Of a stretch of DNA of 64,000 nt, positions 20,508 through 31,248 are shown piece by piece. The notes below the pieces were generated by a model. The model had not been told where the DNA came from. It did not search any database and saw only the letters and a list, made by a program, of their open reading frames with translations. Origin of the DNA: Tetraselmis striata (taxonomy: Eukaryota > Chlorophyta > Chlorodendrophyceae > Chlorodendrales > Chlorodendraceae); the NCBI GenBank assembly GCA_006384855.1, contig VCJN01001326.1:209501-273500 (forward strand). Direction: 5' to 3'. The position numbers and the translations under genes are program-made. Position 1 is the stretch's first letter. Every line of letters starts with the position of its first letter.

Positions 20508-21715
20508 GGTGCGCCGCACAGTGCGCGGTATCGCATGCTTGGCTGCGGATCGGGTGCCCTCTCATCGCGGGGCACTCGGTGCACACCCGAGCTCACCAGG
20601 AGGCCTTGCTCGCAAGAGGTTTCCTCGGGGTCCTGAGCTTGGTGGCCGCTCGAGAGCGCGTTCGCGGCCTCATCAGACGGCGCAAATTCGTCTGCCATCC
20701 CGTTGCTGAAGCTGCACAGCACGTCCAAGGATCACGCAGCCACACACACGTGCCCGCGTGGCCCGGACTCTGAACCGTGTGCGCATCACTCATCCATCCC
20801 GCCTCATGCGGAATGCGGGCCGCGTTCTGGCGGCTTGATGTGTTGATTTTCTAGTACTACTTTTAGCAGTAGGTGGATTTGTTACTGCCCTTTTTGTAAT
20901 TCACACCAGTACAAGTAAGGCGGTGCGCCGCACAGTGCGCGGTATCGCATGCTTGGCTGCGGATCGGGGTGCCCTCTCATCGCGGGGCTATCGGTGCACC
21001 ACCCGAGCTCACCAGGAGGCCTTGCTCGCAAGAGGTTTCCTCGGGGTCCTGAGCTTGGTGGCCGCTCGAGAGCGCGTTCGCGGCCTCATCAGACGGCGCA
21101 AATTCGTCTGCCATCCCGTTGCTGAAGCTGCACAGCACGTCCAAGGATCACCCAGCCACACACGTGCACGCGTGGCCCGGACTCTGAACCGTGTGCGCAT
21201 CACTCATGAATCCCGCCTCACGCGGAATGCGGGCCGCTTTTAGGCGGCTTGATGTGTTGATTTTCTAGTACTACTTTTAGCAGTAGGTGGATTTGTTACT
21301 GCCCTTTTTGTAATTCACACCAGTACAAGTAAGGCGGTGCGCCGCACAGTGCGCGGTATCGCATGCTTGGCTGCGGATCGGGGTGCCCTCTCATCGCGGG
21401 GCTATCGGTGCACCACCCGGGCTCACCAGGAGGCCTTGCTCGCAAGAGATTTTTCGGGGTCCTGAGCTTAGTGGCCGCTCGAGAGCGCGTTCGCGGCCTC
21501 ATCAGACGGCGCAAATTCGTCTGCCATCCCGTTGCTGAAGCTGCACAGCACGTCCAAGGATCACCCAGCCACACACACACGTGCACGCGTGGCCCGGACT
21601 CTGAACCGTGTGCGCATCACTCATGAATCCCGCCTCATGCGGAGTGCGGGCCGCTTTTAGGCGGCTTGATGTGTTGATTTTCTGGTACTACTTTTAGCAG
21701 TAGGTACTACATGTA
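20508..21715 (+). repeat. Three tandem 414-bp units ending in the GCAGTA tail
   Basis: GTGCGCCGCACAGTGCGCGG lies at 20509, 20923 and 21337, so the period is exactly 414 bp twice. Each unit carries a frame of about 64-100 codons (LARGFLGVLSLVAARERVRG), then a GCCGC-TTTTA-GGCGGC hairpin and the GCAGTA...TACTGC tail. Units differ by few substitutions and small indels; the first is preceded by about 220 bp of related sequence. The encoded frame is not recognised. Confidence 0.85.
20856..20916 (+). repeat. GCAGTA 3'-tail repeat (reference copy)
   Basis: The motif has a 6-bp stem GCAGTA/TACTGC around an 11-nt loop, then CCCTTTTTGTAATTCACACC. Further copies: 21270-21330, about 21698-21720 (partial), 23037-23095, 23188-23241, 2769-2820, and reversed at 14365-14460. 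It stands downstream of the LINE ORF at 22964, so it is probably the LINE 3'UTR structure. Confidence 0.7.
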
Positions 21716-21847
21716 CTACATGCGCTTTTGTAGCTCTGAAGATACCGTCGCCGGGCGAATTCGTGGCACACCCTCCGTCAGCAGCCACTGTTTCCCTCCC
21801 AGAATCGCTGCCAGGTTCTACTGCTCCGCCTTCGGGTACGGGTTCGG

Positions 21848-22964
21848 GTGCGACCTCCGATGATCAACCCACGCACGACCATGGTTGTCCAACGCCACCT
21901 CAGCCGTGCGATTCGCTTGCGTGACTTCGTGGCCCTCGACCTCAGCTTCCAACGTATTGGTGCAGCGGCCTCGCGACTTGATACCCTGCGCCTATACAAC
22001 GCGTGCGGGCCGGGCTCCCTATCGCTTTTCCAGTCGGATCACGAGTCCGCCCGCAAGATTCCCCATGCTGCTTATTCGGCCGCCGCTGCGCGGGTACTGA
22101 GCCTTTGCCCGCGCGGAGGTTCCGCGCTTGTCACTTGCTCTGGCCCAACGTGTGGTATTGATCCCTTATGGCTTCGCACTACGGATGGCTCGAACCGGAG
22201 CGCTACGGATTTCATCGTGGATCATCTACCCATATGCCCCGTAGCGAACTACAAGCACCGCATGCATACCGCTTTGAAGAATCTGTGGGCATCTGTGGCA
22301 ATTGATGCGGGGGCGGTGCTTGACCGGGACCGCTCGGGAGCCGGCGACTTGACCCTTGAGACGAGTGGGCTGCGCCCAGCGGACCGCTCGCGGCCGTCGG
22401 ACCTGACGTTGGCGGGGTGGGGGGGGGGGGGGGGGGGGGGCGTGCGATTACATGATCGACTTCGCGTGCGTGTCCTCCACGACCCCCACTTGGAGCAACG
22501 ACCCCCGCTGGTGCATCCCGGGAATCGCGGCGACCGAGGCGGAGCATGCTAAGTTGGCAGCGGACCGGGCGTCTTCCGCCCCATTGCATGGTGTTCACCG
22601 GTACTACCCTTTTGTGGTTGAGGACCGCGGCCGTCTCGGGAAGTCCGCTTTGACGGTGGTCCACATCTTCGCGGTGCTGTTGGCTGTGCGCAACTTCCCT
22701 GGCGGTCCTTCCGCCCCGACCTCTTGCTTTCTTCGTGGTCAATCCGTTCAGGCACTTCGAAACTTTGTCGCCAGCCAACCTGTTGAGTTCCGCCGTCACC
22801 TGTCGCGCACACGGCGGGGGCTGTTGCAGCGGGTCTCGGCTTGCGTGCATGGTACCCTGGGCGGCATTCTCTCTGCCGGTGTGCAGATGGCCAAGTCTGA
22901 TGCGTGTGCTCGTGCCCACTCTGCGTCTTCTCATGTTACTGCTTCCACCCCGCAGTCGCTGTAG
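21848..22964 (+). pseudogene. LINE ORF C-terminal half, interrupted by a G22 tract
   Basis: The frame carries the region found downstream of the RT in many LINEs: NYKHRMHTALKNLWASVAID, then RPSDLTLAGW. After a shift at the G tract (22419-22440) comes YMIDFACVSSTT, AEHAKLAADRAS, then HRYYPFVVEDRGRLG and SALTVVHIF, matching the usual 'RPAD ... D-V-V ... PFAVE-x-G' layout. The ORF ends QMAKSDACARAHSA ... TPQSL and TAG at 22964. No RT palm is visible upstream; the 5' part is replaced by the 414-bp array. Confidence 0.7.
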
Positions 22965-23095
22965 AGGACCTTTCTGATTACCTTTTATTTTGGTGATTTC
23001 CGATATCGCCTTATGCTGCTAGCTCATGTAAATATGTACTTTTAGCAGTAGGTGGATTTGTTACTGCCCTTTTTTGTTAAATGGACCAATACAAG

Positions 23096-23813
23096 TACCA
23101 GGCCGCTTTTTTTATTTGTGCTGGCTTGCTGTGTTATTGATACGAACTTTTAGTATATAGGTACCCTATATGGGTACGGGTAGTACTGCTTTTAGCGGTG
23201 GGTCTGTTACTCGACGTTTTGTAATTCACACCAGTACCTGTATGTCTGTTTTCCGGGATACGGTGGCCCGCTCGCTCAATCAGTGCGACATCGGTTGAAG
23301 GTGCCCGCTCGCCTTTGGGAATGGTCAGCAGGCGACCACCTCCTTCCGCAAACAGCCGAGCAGGCTGACCACGGCATCGGATACCCCGGGAGTTTCCAAG
23401 GCTGCGCACGACGGTCGGGCAAAGACACCTGACAAGCCAGCCGACCGTCAAAGGTTTCGTTCCTGCTAGGTTACCAGGATCTTCACTGCAGCTGGTCCTG
23501 CTGGCGATCGGGCGGCAGTTGAGAAGGGATACACCCAGATCGTGGCTGCCGTTGGAGGCTCGACACGGGGCGATCTCTGCAACCGCGGCAGCGCAAGAAG
23601 TCCTCGACACTCCGCCAGGGTATGGAGGCTGTGACTGGCCGAGAGTGCCGCTGCCCAGGGCCCCGTTCCCAGGCACCACCCAGCCACTCCGTTGGCGCCC
23701 TCTAGCTCGGCAGTCTGTTATGCCGGCCTGAGTTCAGCACCTCCCTTGCAGGCGCCCGGAGGCACTCGTGCGTAGCGGCGGGACCACGTGCGTGGGGACG
23801 GATCCGGGCAGCT
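23096..23813. other. Upstream of the tail-anchored gene; two tail repeats, no gene
   Basis: A further GCAGTA-type tail (23188-23241) ends the transposon part. 23250-23813 is GC-rich with no confident coding signal and probably holds the promoter and 5'UTR of the next gene. Confidence 0.4.
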
Positions 23814-23876
23814 ATGGTGAGTAGCCATGCAAAGTGGCGATGGGAAGATCCCATGGTGGTAGTGAAGAGGGGGGGA

Positions 23877-23908
<32 letters not shown>

Positions 23909-25861
23909 AAGATACCCTGCGTGCTTACCTCCCCTCCCCCGACACCTCCTTCCTCACACACACCCACCCAAACCCCTTTCGTCCCGCCTGCAGGAGGCGT
24001 CGCGGCTAGTGTTTGTCTCGCTGAAGGGCGCCAAGCCCCGCAGGTAGGATCCCCTGCTGCTCAGTGTGGTCCATCCGCGGCGTGTTGCCGTGGTATCGCA
24101 CAATCCACTGCGCCTCGTAATCAATCGCGGCGGCGTGCTCACCCACTGCCGCATCCGATGTACGCAGAAAGGTTGCAGTCCCGGTGCCGGATTCATATAC
24201 ATACGAGCAGTTTGCTGACAAGGTGAGGCGAGGCTGCTGCCATCCGAAGGACCTTGCCCGCCATCCCGCCGCCCTCATCACATGTACACAAACCCCCGGA
24301 TTCACTGTTGCAACGGATTTCCCGCATCACAGACCCCTTTCCCAACCACCACGACCACCGCCACCACCACCATCATTTTTTTGCAGTATCTATTGATCCG
24401 ATCGGTGCAGGTCAAGCTGAAACTGAAGCTTCTGAGCGTGGGGAGCATATACCACGCATCGGTAAGCTCCCGCACCAATGTCCATGTGAAGCTCCCTTTA
24501 CTGAAAGAATAGATCCAGGCAATGATGTCTGACTCGTAGGTGCTGTCGTTTCCATCCCCAGACTGGCGATAAGCTTACGAGCATTGATGAGCTCCAGGAT
24601 ATCGACGAGCTTCTGGTGGAGGAGGTACAGCTGCTTTATCTCCCCCCCCCCCCCCCCCCCCGCCCCGCCCCAGCCCCCATTCCCTACCGTGATGGCGCAC
24701 CTGTCGAGAGCAGTACATTTGCACATTTGCCGGGAGACGCACGTGTCTTAACGTTTCTCTTTGCTTGCTGTCACAGGCTCCCGCGCAAGCGCCTCTGACT
24801 GCGTCTGCATACGCTGATGGCCAGGGGAATAGTGGTACGCTGCTTGGCATGCCCTTCTCGCATCATAACAGCCCCTTTCCCCTTCCCCTTCTCCCCCACC
24901 CACCCCTCAGGCTCCTCTCTCGACCCGCCACCCCGCACAAAGCACATGCTGCACACGGCGTATCCATGCCAGCTCCCCCCGGTCTTTTGTACATCTGCCC
25001 GACACTCATGGCGGTGGCGCTCTTGCCTGCCGCAGTGGGTGAGTCCACAGAGATTCACATCGGGGCGCCGGACCGAGCGTCTTCTAGCATGGGCGCCGCC
25101 TCTGCCGCCATGCTGCGAGGCTCACAGGTGATTGCGGGGCGTTCGCCTTGCGGAACTTGACATCAGTAGCATGCCTCTGCCTGGCCCCGCCGTGACCAGT
25201 CGGCGTGGGTCACACATGTTGCGGTGTGGGGTGCAGCCGAGCCGCGTTGTGGGCGGCGTGGAGAATGGCGGGGATGACGACGAGGACGTGCAGAAGAAGT
25301 ACAAGAAGCGAAACACAGGTGCCGCGCTGCTCACCTCATGCTGCGCCTGTGCCCAACACACACACACACTCTCTCTCTCTCTCTTTCTTCTTTGCCTTTC
25401 GCCAGTTGTCGGCTCACCATCCGCAATCTCCCCTGGATGAGCTGACAATCAAGCCGGGCGGGGTACTCACGCAGGGTTTATGCGCCGGTTGCAAACTATG
25501 TTCCCCTCGATGCTCCAGCCGGGCCTCCCGGTGACTACGAGGTGCGCCTTGCCCTATCCTGCCCCCACCGGCTGCGCCCTCCGCCGCCCCACAGCACGTG
25601 CACCGACTCTGTGTGTGCGTGTGTATGCGCGTGTGTGCGTGTGTCTGTGAAAGATAGCGGGGGGGGGGGGGGGGGGGGCGTAGAGCCCGACCTAAACGCT
25701 GTGCGGCGCGTGTGTCCTTTGCTGTGCTCAGGGATGTCGCTGGAGGCGCTTCCCGCAAGCGGAGGGGCGGCGTGGTGGACCCGCGGACATACCTCATCAT
25801 ATTTGCGGTGCTGACGTGCGTCGCCACCCTCATACTGCTGTACTCGCGCCTCGCTGTCTGA
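23814..25861 (+). CDS. Tail-anchored membrane protein with ubiquitin-like N-terminal fold
   Basis: Ten exons agree in phase: 23814-23816, 23994-24043, 24168-24222, 24411-24461, 24562-24624, 24777-24834, 25036-25127, 25237-25318, 25475-25541 and 25732-25861, giving 216 residues. Only the start ATG is in the first exon, directly before a GTGAGT donor. Residues 2-76 (RLVFVSLKGAKPRRKVAV, YTYEQFADK, SVGSIYHAS, LTSIDELQDIDELLVEE) alternate strands and a helix like a ubiquitin/PB1-type beta-grasp. A low-complexity linker, an acidic/basic patch (GGDDDEDVQKKYKKRN) and MFPSMLQPGLPVTTR follow. The C-terminus has SRKRRGG, then one membrane span (YLIIFAVLTCVATLILLYS) and four residues, a tail anchor. I cannot name the family. 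Exon 4 could instead start at 24387. G or C tracts at 23869-23902, 24642-24661 and 25659-25678 are all intronic. Confidence 0.75.
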
Positions 25862-25899
25862 CGCATCGCCAGCGGCGGAGGCATGTCGCAGCGGGTTTC

Positions 25900-25904
25900 T
25901 GTAA
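25900..25904 (+). terminator. TGTAA polyadenylation signal
   Basis: TGTAA, the usual green-algal poly(A) signal, stands 39 nt after the stop of the tail-anchored gene. A 5-mer alone is weak evidence. Confidence 0.4.
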
Positions 25905-26087
25905 CAAAATGCCAGTTGGTGCTGAGCCTCGGCACATTTGAGATCATCAGCGTCCTCAGCCCGTGCCGATGATTGTTTTCCTGTAGTCCTCATGCCGTCT
26001 GCTTGGATAGCATGCGAGCATGTTTGAAGCATGTAAATGGTCCCTTTATGTACTGCATTATTTTTCTTTCGCACATGCACCGCTTCA

Positions 26088-26091
<4 letters not shown>

Positions 26092-26121
<30 letters not shown>
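26092..26121. repeat. (GT)n microsatellite
   Basis: Fifteen GT repeats in a gene-free stretch (25905-26425) that also contains a CATCATCATCAGTGCG word shared with 29060-29080. Confidence 0.9.
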
Positions 26122-26124
<3 letters not shown>

Positions 26125-26832
26125 CGTGTGTATCATACAATAATTAGCCGTAGCTTGGGGGCACACACGCTATTATTTGTATGCCTGTACGCATGAGTGC
26201 TTGTGCGTGTGCAGTATGACGGCAACTCATCATCATCAGTGCGCTGGTGCTTACTGCCACTGCCCATATGACGGTATGACGACCCGCAACAAGTAGTAGT
26301 AGGCACGGCGCAGCAATGTAAGTATTCATTGCTAGCATTCCACAAAAAGTCTGTGTTTGTTTTTATTCTGGGTGCGGGCGTGTTCTTTGTGATTAAGTCG
26401 TTGTTTATTGCTCCGCCGTCTCATTTCAAAGTTGAGTATGGTATTGCCAAAAAAGGTCACGTAGGCTGTTTAAGTCTGACAAGAGCCAGAATTGGCAAGA
26501 AGGTTGAGTGCAAGCGTGGAAGGAAAACGTTGAGTCTGGGGGGGGGGGGGGGTGGGGGGGGGGGCGCTGCGTGTAACGCAGCGAAACTGGAAGATGGCGG
26601 GGTCAGCTGTTATTGCTGCTTTGATGTATACTCATGCTTCACCCAAAAAGGGCGTAACGACAAGTGCCTAGTAACCCGTACCACTGAGCAGCACGGTAGT
26701 AGCTGGAAAAGCGGTTAGGGCAAGGAGGAAACCTCGTAAACAAGTTTCGAACATTTCAAAGTTGAGTCTGGTTTTGCCAGTGACGAGCGAACGGAGAGAG
26801 CGGTAGATTGACGGAGAAGGGGTAGCGCCAAG

Positions 26833-27165
26833 TCATGAGGGGGGCACCGGGAAGGCCACCGCTGAGGAGTCTTGTTGGACTCGGAAGTGGCGGAGGGGCG
26901 CGATGTGACCGAAGAAGCACCATGCGCCAGGCGAATGAAGAACGTTGGGGTCGATGTAGTCCTGAACGACGTCAGAGTTCGTGGCCCAACCGCCTTGGTG
27001 GCGAATGTGGGACAATGGAACTCCGATGGCGTTGGCGGCAGACGCTGCTCCCTTGCGAAGGCTGTGTGAGGTCCAGGAAGTGCTGGCCGGGGGGGGGGGG
27101 GGGGGGGAGCACCGACAAAACGAACGGCTGTCGAGAGACAGTCCGACATTGTGGCGGCAGTCCAA
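26833..27165 (-). pseudogene. Recombinase C-terminal remnant (YR-B)
   Basis: It holds HSLRKGAASAANAIG, HIRHQGGWATNS and VVQDYIDP, so the H-x-x-R, Trp and Tyr boxes persist. A C19 run (coding strand) replaces the short CCCCTCCCGCC seen at this place in YR-A and breaks the frame. The first catalytic Arg is deleted. Confidence 0.75.
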
Positions 27166-27780
27166 GACGTGGACCGCTCGCTCGGGGTGACCACCCGGAA
27201 GTGTTTATCGGGCTCGTCGATCACGTAAGTACGGCGCTTGGCCGACGGAGTGACATGGGGCCGGTTCATTTACCAAATTGTTCGGCAGCGGCGGTTCGGT
27301 TTTTGTCGGCGGCTAGCCGGCAATTGCTGGACGAGTTTGCAAAAGCATCAGTCTGGGTTTGCTGCGCTAGGTTCAGGTAGGAGGGCCATCCCGCGCGCCC
27401 GTCGCGGTCGTTGCGCCTATCACGCGCGTATGGTACACGCGCGAAGCTTGGTCGAACGCAGTATAACAAGCAACGGGCGCAGCGATGAGATGGTGCCAGA
27501 GGCGGATTATTAAGCCGCCATGTGCATGTGTGCGGATGGATGAGCCGTACTCGGCCGTCGATGTAAGGAGCGACACACCGAGGAAGGTCTAAATGAAGTA
27601 TGTAAGGTGGGAGGGTCCGGTCCGGATACATGGCGCTCATCCCGCCGCTGAGCTGCTAGGGTTCGCCGTGCGGCGGTCACCGAAAGGTGGCCTCGCAAGG
27701 TGCCAGGAGCTCAAACGAAAGGCGCCCCACACCGTCACTCGTGCTCACCTTTGCGGCCACGCCCTCGGCCGCTGGCATAC

Positions 27781-28559
27781 CTACGTCCACGCCCGCGTCG
27801 TCCTGCGGCCGCCGCAGCCACCCGAGCGGTAGCAAAAGTTTTTTGCGTAGCTAGCAACCGTCGCCTCGAAGACGCGGCGTTCGTAGTCCTTCATTAGGTC
27901 CCCGAAAATTGCAGAGCCCGGATGTTGGGTGGCAGGCTGAAAATGATGGGCTCGCAGCACGTCCAAAACGCCTTGATCATCACCGTGCACACGTTTGACC
28001 TCGTTCAGCCTTTGTAGGAAGGTCAAACGAAAACGAAAAGCCTTCTCGATGGCCTCGGTGTGATTCCGAGCGCGCGCGAGGCAATAGTAGGGGGTGAAGT
28101 CTTGATTAGCAGGGGGACGTATGGTAGCAGCTCGTCGAGAGCTACGAAGAGAGCCGCCATGCGCGGGCTCTGAAACACGACATCCAAAGATACTCCTCCC
28201 GGGCCGGCAGACGCCGGTCATCCTGCTTAAGGTAACTACTCGTTTGTCAGGTTTGAACTATGGGGGAAGAGCCCATGCACTCGGCTGACCGGTCAAACGG
28301 CCTCGTAACCATACTCTGCTCGCTGCAGTAGCTCGGGCAACGCAAGGTAGTCGTCCTTGTCACTCACGGATTTTGATGTGACACAGCCGCTCTGGGCTAG
28401 CTCTAGCAAGTCGGGGCGCTCTGAGGCTCCCTCGCTGCTCGTCGGCAATTTTGCGCCGTGCTGCCCGGAGCCAGAGCCATGATGTACTGCGTCTCCGTCA
28501 ACAACACGATCACGAGCCGTCAATAGAGCAGCCAACGTTGTTGCAAGCTCGCGCAACAA
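27781..28559 (-). pseudogene. Gag-like ORF1 remnant (YR-B)
   Basis: Two frames separated by a shift near 28250 match YR-A ORF1 (shared QRLNEVKRVHG, GSAIFGDLM, DYERRVFEATVAS). It extends further 5' than YR-A shows, with MLRELATTLAALLTARDRVV as a possible N-terminus. Confidence 0.6.
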
Positions 28560-28945
28560 TGTAGACTGGGCCTTTATTATTCTACTTGTAACGATTCGAG
28601 CGTCGGCTCTACGATGGGTTCTTCTTCATCTCACATGATGACGCACGGACGTACGGATGAAATTTCACAAACGGATGGTGAGCCGGGTGTGGTCTTGAAT
28701 AGCATGGGGTGACCGCCTTGCTCGCAACATGTTGCAAACAGTTAATCGCTGCGTGTATATATTAACGCAGCGAAACTGGAAGATGGCATGCTAACGTGTT
28801 CTGGCTGCTTGTATGTCTACTCGTGCTAATTCAAAAAGGGCGTAACGGCAGGTGCCTAGTGACCCGTACCACTTAGCAGCACGGTAGCCGGAAAAGCGGT
28901 CAGGGAAAGGAGGAAACCCCATAAACAAGTTTAGAACATTTACTC

Positions 28946-29325
28946 GAAGTCGGTGATGAAGACTCATGAATATGATATGGTCGCTGTTATTCGTCCGTAT
29001 GTACCGCAATTAATATACGCGGCGTCTAATGTATGTATGTACGCCTTGTATGACGACAGTGCATCATCATCAGTGCGGTGTTGCATGGTGATGGACAGCG
29101 GTGCTTACCATTTAAGCGTAGTGCCGTCACCGCCCATATGACAGCATGCCGGTGACGCGAGGAGTAGGTTGGCGTCGTGTTGCGCGCTCGCGCTGCACCG
29201 CAGAGCAAACATACATCAGCCCACAAAATAATAGCCCGCCATGTTATTTTATTTCTGAGTACTGAATTGCGTGTTTTACTGTTTCTTTGATTGCCTTTGT
29301 GCAACCGATACAGACTCACGCATGT
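28946..29325. other. No gene seen
   Basis: Moderate-GC DNA sharing short words with 26215-26310 (CATCATCATCAGTGCG, CCCATATGAC). It probably flanks or extends the YR-B family. Confidence 0.35.
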
Positions 29326-29540
29326 TTTAGACGGTGATGCAACAGTATTGGAACATCTGTCACTGGCCACTAGTTAGTCTTGCATAATGCTTCGGCGATG
29401 ATTTGTTTTTTTTGCTTGTTAACTGAGCGTCTCCCGCCCAGGGCTTTCCGTTACTGTAACGCTGCCTTAACGGCCGTCGTAGAGACGACGCTGCAAGGGT
29501 TTCACTGGCCTGTCCCGGGGGCGAAAAACACACATCCACC
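29326..29540 (+). repeat. Dispersed repeat R, copy 2
   Basis: Second copy of the repeat at 14503-14760, followed at 29555-29610 by the reversed GCCGC hairpin part of the tail repeat, as after copy 1's neighbour. Confidence 0.6.
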
Positions 29541-29928
29541 GCTGAATGCAGTATTTTAAAAAGCAGATCAACACAGCAAGCCGCCTGCGGCCCGTATCCC
29601 GCACGAGGTAGCGACTAATCCTTATATAGCGACTATACCGCCTGTACGTAGCGCCTACCTTATTCGACAAGTACCTCGCCCGCTCGTCACTACCGGTCGC
29701 TTCCCCTCACTACCCGCCAGCAAATCTCACGCCCGCGCAATCTCCGTCGTCGGCCCCGTCCCGCAATTTCCGTCCGTTGTCCGCTTGTCGCAAAGCCACC
29801 TCGCTCCCGAGACAGTTTGTGCTGCTTACAAGGACGCAACGGCGCATAGACAAGCAGCTGTATCCTGCGTCAGCACACTTGCTGCACCACCAGTGCTACA
29901 TAACAATAACAACCGATACTGTAAAAAT

Positions 29929-30595
29929 ATGTCGGCCTGGAGCGCTTGCAGTGCTGCCTCGTCCCGGCCACAATGCCCCGCGCCTTCGCGAGCGATTCCG
30001 GCTCGGCCGATGCGGGTGCACGTACCCCCTGCCCCAGTAAGGCTAGCCCGCAACACCCGCCGGACAACCAAGTGCCGTGCCTCCGAGGTGAGGCTGCCAT
30101 CTTGCCCGCGGGAAAGGCCCCGAATCGTGCAACGGCGCCCCCGACTCGGCGCCCACATCGCGGGAAAGCAGGCCGGGGCGGTCGATCACTAGCTCAACAA
30201 TACTATTGCCAACCCCAGCCCCCCGCCCCCCGCCCCCCTCATCCGCTGCACCGCCAGGAGCCTGAGCAGACAGATGAGGCATCGAAAGGGGATGCTGAGC
30301 CTGCGAAGGCAGGCAAGGCAGCGGAGCCCGACCCGGAGATCGCCGCAGCTCAGCGCACGGCAATTGCCACCGGGGCCTTCTCCATCGCCATCGCGGTGAG
30401 CGCTGTGTGGGCAGGGCCGGCCGCTCCTGCGCTTTTTTTAAGGGTGAGCTGCCCGCCTCCCGCCAGTATCATCGGCTGACCCACGAGTCTTTGTGCGCTT
30501 GCGCGCCTTGCCTGCAGGTGGGGTACCTGGCCCTGGCTCAGCTGCTGGGCAACCGGGAGCTGCTTCCCCCGCCGCCGGAAGCGATGGGCTTGTAG
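29929..30595 (+). CDS. Small plastid-targeted membrane protein
   Basis: Three exons join in phase 0: 29929-30087, 30258-30395 and 30518-30595, giving 124 residues. Residues 1-53 have transit-peptide composition (MSAWSACSAASSRPQCPAPS, then many Arg and Pro, no acids until KCRASE). An acidic/Ala/Lys linker follows, then one hydrophobic span (AIATGAFSIAIAVGYLALAQ) and the tail LLGNRELLPPPPEAMGL. The 'LLPPPPEA' end after a single span recalls small conserved chloroplast membrane proteins of plants and algae, but I cannot give a name. It is convergent with the kinase-LOG gene 650 bp away. A G13 tract (30625-30637) follows the stop. Confidence 0.7.
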
Positions 30596-30637
30596 AGCCT
30601 TGGTGGTGGTGGTGGGGGCGGGGAGGGGGGGGGGGGG

Positions 30638-31248
30638 AGTGCCGCGTCACGGATGGCTACGCGCAACAAGACCGCACTGCGATATAGGCCGCAACCAAGA
30701 TATACGTGCTGTATGAGAGGCTGTTGAGGGGCACCAGCCCTCGCGATGCTACCATGGACGGCGCTCTGTTCCCAGATCCTTTAGATGAGGGGCAGAAAGT
30801 TTTCCCTGGGACTATAGAGATATCTCAATTGCTGCAATTCTACGCCACCCTCTCTGCCTTCCATCGTCACGCCCGGTCCAGACAGTTGCTGAGAATCATC
30901 ATGAGCCGCATCACACCCCCGCCCACAGGGGATACCGCAGTGATCCTTCCGTCAACATGCAGCTGCCCCCCTCCTCCCCGGGGCAGGACGCAGGCTCACG
31001 ATGGGGCTGAGAGGGCGCTAGGGGTGCTATGCCATGCCATGCTGCGTTGTCGACCTGGGATTCTCCGGCGGTTGCGTGCTCCGATTATAATTAAAACACG
31101 GGCTGCCGCGGCTTTTTGTTGAATTCGCGATGGCTCTCTGGCATTGGATGCCCTCCCCTGCCAGCAGCCACGATCAGAGGGCCGTCCGTGCCGAGGGTGC
31201 AGCAGGGAAACTGAGCGCCCGCCCTGCTCTGGGGGACGCGCCTCCCCT
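30638..31248. other. Intergenic, between two convergent genes
   Basis: It contains the 3' flanks of the plastid membrane protein gene and of the kinase-LOG gene. A frame at 30706-31122 (+) has no motif. Confidence 0.5.

Larger units (their letters stand above)
26425..28945 (-). mobile_element. Tyrosine-recombinase element YR-B, defective, inverted relative of YR-A
   Basis: On the minus strand it carries the same gag-like frame (28559-27781, frameshifted), RGG tail region and recombinase C-terminus as YR-A. About 190 bp near its left end (26574-26757) recurs in the same orientation near its right end (28752-28945; shared ACGCAGCGAAACTGGAAGAT), a terminal direct repeat. Compared with YR-A, roughly 770 bp (YR-A 1254-2022) are missing, so the recombinase lacks its catalytic Arg I and Lys. 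A G27 tract with one T (26538-26564) and a G19 tract (27089-27107) interrupt it. Confidence 0.75.

Noticed and set aside
20508..21715. CRISPR-like appearance of regular repeats
   Set aside because: Units are 414 bp with no spacer/repeat alternation, in a eukaryotic transposon context; the other arrays are simple tandems too.
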